Shown: positions 62,090-64,000 of the stretch, piece by piece
How the letters are laid out: each line of letters starts with the position of its first letter
Numbering within the stretch: position 1 is the stretch's first letter
DNA from: Variovorax paradoxus
GTDB taxonomy: Bacteria > Pseudomonadota > Gammaproteobacteria > Burkholderiales > Burkholderiaceae_C
Direction of reading: 5' to 3'
Assembly (NCBI RefSeq): GCF_902712855.1
Contig: NZ_LR743508.1
Coordinates: 1-64,000 of the forward strand
DNA: 64,000 bases
Translations under genes and position numbers: made by a program
Notes under the pieces: model-generated
Database searches by the model: none
What the model saw: the letters and a program-made list of their open reading frames with translations, nothing else
Told to the model about the DNA's origin: nothing

Positions 62090-63994
62090 ATGTCATCACC
62101 CGAAGTCGTCATGCCGGAGCAGTTGCTGAGTGCGCTCGATGTCCAGAGCCACATGCCGATCGCACGCATCGGCGAGGCGCTGACTTCGCTGGGCATGGTG
62201 ACCGACGAGCAGCTGCGCGCAGGCCTGGTCCAGCAGCAGCGCGATCCGGGCGTGCCGTTGGGCGAGACGCTGGTGCGCATGGGCGTGGTGAGCCAGGGGC
62301 AGCTGCAGACGGCGCTGGTGCGCAAGATGGGCTACCCGCTCGTCAACCTGCACCTGTTCCCGGCGGCGGCCGACGCGCTGCGCAAGATCAGCCACAGCGT
62401 GGCGCGGCGCCTGCAGGTCATGCCGCTGATGGTGCACGAAGGCCGGCTCATCCTCGCGATCGACGACCCGACCAGCCGGCACTCGGCGCTCGACGAGGTG
62501 GAGTTCATCGCGCAGATGAAGGTGGTGCCGGTGGTCGGGCAGAGCCTGGACCTCGACAGCGTGCTCAACGCCGCGTACGAGAAGATCGGCGAGCCCGCGG
62601 TGGGCTCGGCCGGCGCCTTCGCCGCCAACCTCGACCCGAGCCGCCCGCTCGAGTTCGACATGGCGGGCACCACCGAGCTGCTGCAGACGCTGGAGCGTGA
62701 AGGTCCCGCTTCGGCGCCGCCGGCCGAGGCGCCGATCGAGCAGTCGGACAACTCGCTGGTGCGCATGATCAACAGCATGATCCTGGAGGCGCATCGCGAG
62801 GGCGCGTCGGACATCCACATCGAGAGCTATCCCGGGCAGGAGAAGACCCGCATCCGCTTTCGCCGCGACGGCCTGCTCTACACCTACCTCGAGCTGCCGC
62901 CGAGCTACCGCAACGCGATCGTCGCGCGCGTGAAGATCATGTGCGACCTGGACATCAGCGAGAAGCGCAACCCGCAGGACGGCAAGATCAACTTCGCCAA
63001 GTACTCGCCGCAGCATCGCATCGAGTTGCGCGTGGCGACCATCCCGACCAACAACGGCCTGGAAGACGTGGTGATGCGGATACTGGCCTCGGCCAAGCCG
63101 ATTCCCATGAGCCAGCTCGGCCTGTCGCCGGACAACCTCGCACAGCTGACCAAAGCTGTCGAGCGGCCCTACGGCATGGTGCTGTGCGTGGGCCCCACCG
63201 GCTCGGGCAAGACCACCACGCTGCACTCGGCGCTGATGCACATCAACACGCCCGAGCGCAAGATCTGGACCGCCGAGGACCCGGTCGAGATCACGCAGAC
63301 CGGGCTGCGGCAGGTGCAGGTCAATCCGCGCATCGACTGGACCTTCGCCAAGGCGCTGCGGGCCTTCGTGCGCGCCGACCCGGACGTGATCATGGTCGGC
63401 GAGATCCGCGACGGCGAAACCGCCAGGACCGCCATCGAGGCCTCGCTGACCGGCCACCTCGTGCTCTCGACCCTGCACACCAACAGCGCACCCGAAACCG
63501 TCACGCGCCTGCTCGACATGGGCATGGACCCCTTCAACTTCGCCGATTCGCTGCTCGCGGTTCTCGCGCAGCGGCTGGTGCGCCGCCTGTGCAGCCGCTG
63601 CATCACCAGCAGCCCGGCCAGCGCCGAGGCGGTCGAGGAATTGCTGGACGACTACATGCACGCGTTCGGCGCGGATGCGCAGAACACCGCCCGGCGCGAG
63701 GCGGTCCGCAGCGACTGGCTGCACCGCTTCGGCCGCGACGGCCAGCTGCACCGCTACACCAGCGCCGGCTGCAAGCACTGCAAGGACACGGGCTTCAAGG
63801 GACGCGCAGGCATCCACGAGCTCATGACCATGTCGAAGACGCTGCGCCGCCTCGTGCAGACCGGCGCGCGCGCCGAGGAACTGCAGCAGGCCGCGCTGCA
63901 CGAAGGCATGCGCACGCTGCGGCAGGACGGCATCGAGAAAGTGCTGGCCGGCCACACCACCATCGAGGAAGTGCGCGCCACCAGCAACGTGTAG
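62090..63994 (+). CDS. GspE/PilB-type secretion or pilus ATPase (orphan)
   Basis: 634 residues. The N-terminal GSPII_E_N-type domain (RIGEALTSLGMVTDEQLRAG, about residues 26-180) precedes the hexameric ATPase: Walker A GPTGSGKTTTL (about 365-375), Asp box and Walker B-like IMVGEIRDGETA, and two CxxC pairs (CSRC and CKHC) of the zinc segment, set about 65 residues apart by an insertion. The ATG at 62090 has a CAGGAGA ribosome site. No other secretion or pilus gene is in view on the left, so the machine it serves is unknown (perhaps right of the window). Confidence 0.9.
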   Translation: MSSPEVVMPEQLLSALDVQSHMPIARIGEALTSLGMVTDEQLRAGLVQQQRDPGVPLGETLVRMGVVSQGQLQTALVRKMGYPLVNLHLFPAAADALRKISHSVARRLQVMPLMVHEGRLILAIDDPTSRHSALDEVEFIAQMKVVPVVGQSLDLDSVLNAAYEKIGEPAVGSAGAFAANLDPSRPLEFDMAGTTELLQTLEREGPASAPPAEAPIEQSDNSLVRMINSMILEAHREGASDIHIESYPGQEKTRIRFRRDGLLYTYLELPPSYRNAIVARVKIMCDLDISEKRNPQDGKINFAKYSPQHRIELRVATIPTNNGLEDVVMRILASAKPIPMSQLGLSPDNLAQLTKAVERPYGMVLCVGPTGSGKTTTLHSALMHINTPERKIWTAEDPVEITQTGLRQVQVNPRIDWTFAKALRAFVRADPDVIMVGEIRDGETARTAIEASLTGHLVLSTLHTNSAPETVTRLLDMGMDPFNFADSLLAVLAQRLVRRLCSRCITSSPASAEAVEELLDDYMHAFGADAQNTARREAVRSDWLHRFGRDGQLHRYTSAGCKHCKDTGFKGRAGIHELMTMSKTLRRLVQTGARAEELQQAALHEGMRTLRQDGIEKVLAGHTTIEEVRATSNV

Positions 63995-64000
63995 AAGGCG

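Overview
The window is high-GC, densely coded DNA from a betaproteobacterium. The gene content fits Comamonadaceae, probably a Variovorax-like soil bacterium: a Bug-type solute-binding protein, many IclR and LysR regulators, catabolic transport operons, and a PepSY/DUF3649/DUF3325 iron module. This placement is inferred from gene families only. No rRNA, tRNA or CRISPR array was found.

Region 1 (1-19745) is a sulfonate-catabolism region. On the minus strand lie the 5' portion of a cytoplasmic sulfite dehydrogenase-like molybdoenzyme gene (soeA-like, running off the left edge), acetate kinase and sulfoacetaldehyde acetyltransferase (xsc). An IclR gene diverges from xsc and is followed by a CobS/CobT-like AAA+ and VWA pair. 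A lone DUF262/HNH restriction-like gene comes next. A second IclR gene then heads an operon of Bug protein, acylating aldehyde dehydrogenase (SauS-like), acyl-CoA ligase (SauT-like) and TauE exporter. Together these make a plausible route: sulfoacetate to sulfoacetyl-CoA to sulfoacetaldehyde to acetyl phosphate plus sulfite. Acetyl phosphate becomes acetate and ATP. Sulfite is oxidised or exported.

Region 2 (19755-33840) holds a DUF2252 gene, a small exported OB-fold-like protein, and an unusual two-gene unit (radical SAM enzyme plus a methyltransferase-nucleotidyltransferase fusion). It continues with an IclR/GMC-oxidoreductase/MHS-transporter locus and a photooxidative-stress-like cluster: Fe-S photolyase diverging from a Cfa-like methyltransferase, a DUF1295 protein, an exported protein and a hydrolase.

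Region 3 (33840-39330) is an accessory patch with visibly lower GC, two complete insertion sequences (IS1182-like and IS5-like), several small hypothetical genes (one resembling DUF6881) and a truncated gene end.

Region 4 (39677-56291) has a LysR gene, tauABC taurine/sulfonate import, a MocR regulator, and a long co-directional operon: NTF2-like protein, FAD oxidoreductase, five-gene Dpp/Opp-type ABC transporter, amidohydrolase, COG0523 GTPase and GNAT acetyltransferase.

Region 5 (56298-64000) has a Fur-box-preceded DUF4198/DUF3649/PepSY/DUF3325 operon, a small exported protein, a TPR protein, a zinc alcohol dehydrogenase and an orphan GspE/PilB-type ATPase.

Two cross-cutting signals stand out. 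Three copies of a roughly 100-bp structured repeat begin at or within a few bases of a stop codon, point the same way relative to transcription, and keep their stems by compensatory changes. GGAAC/GTTCC palindromes lie next to all three IclR genes.
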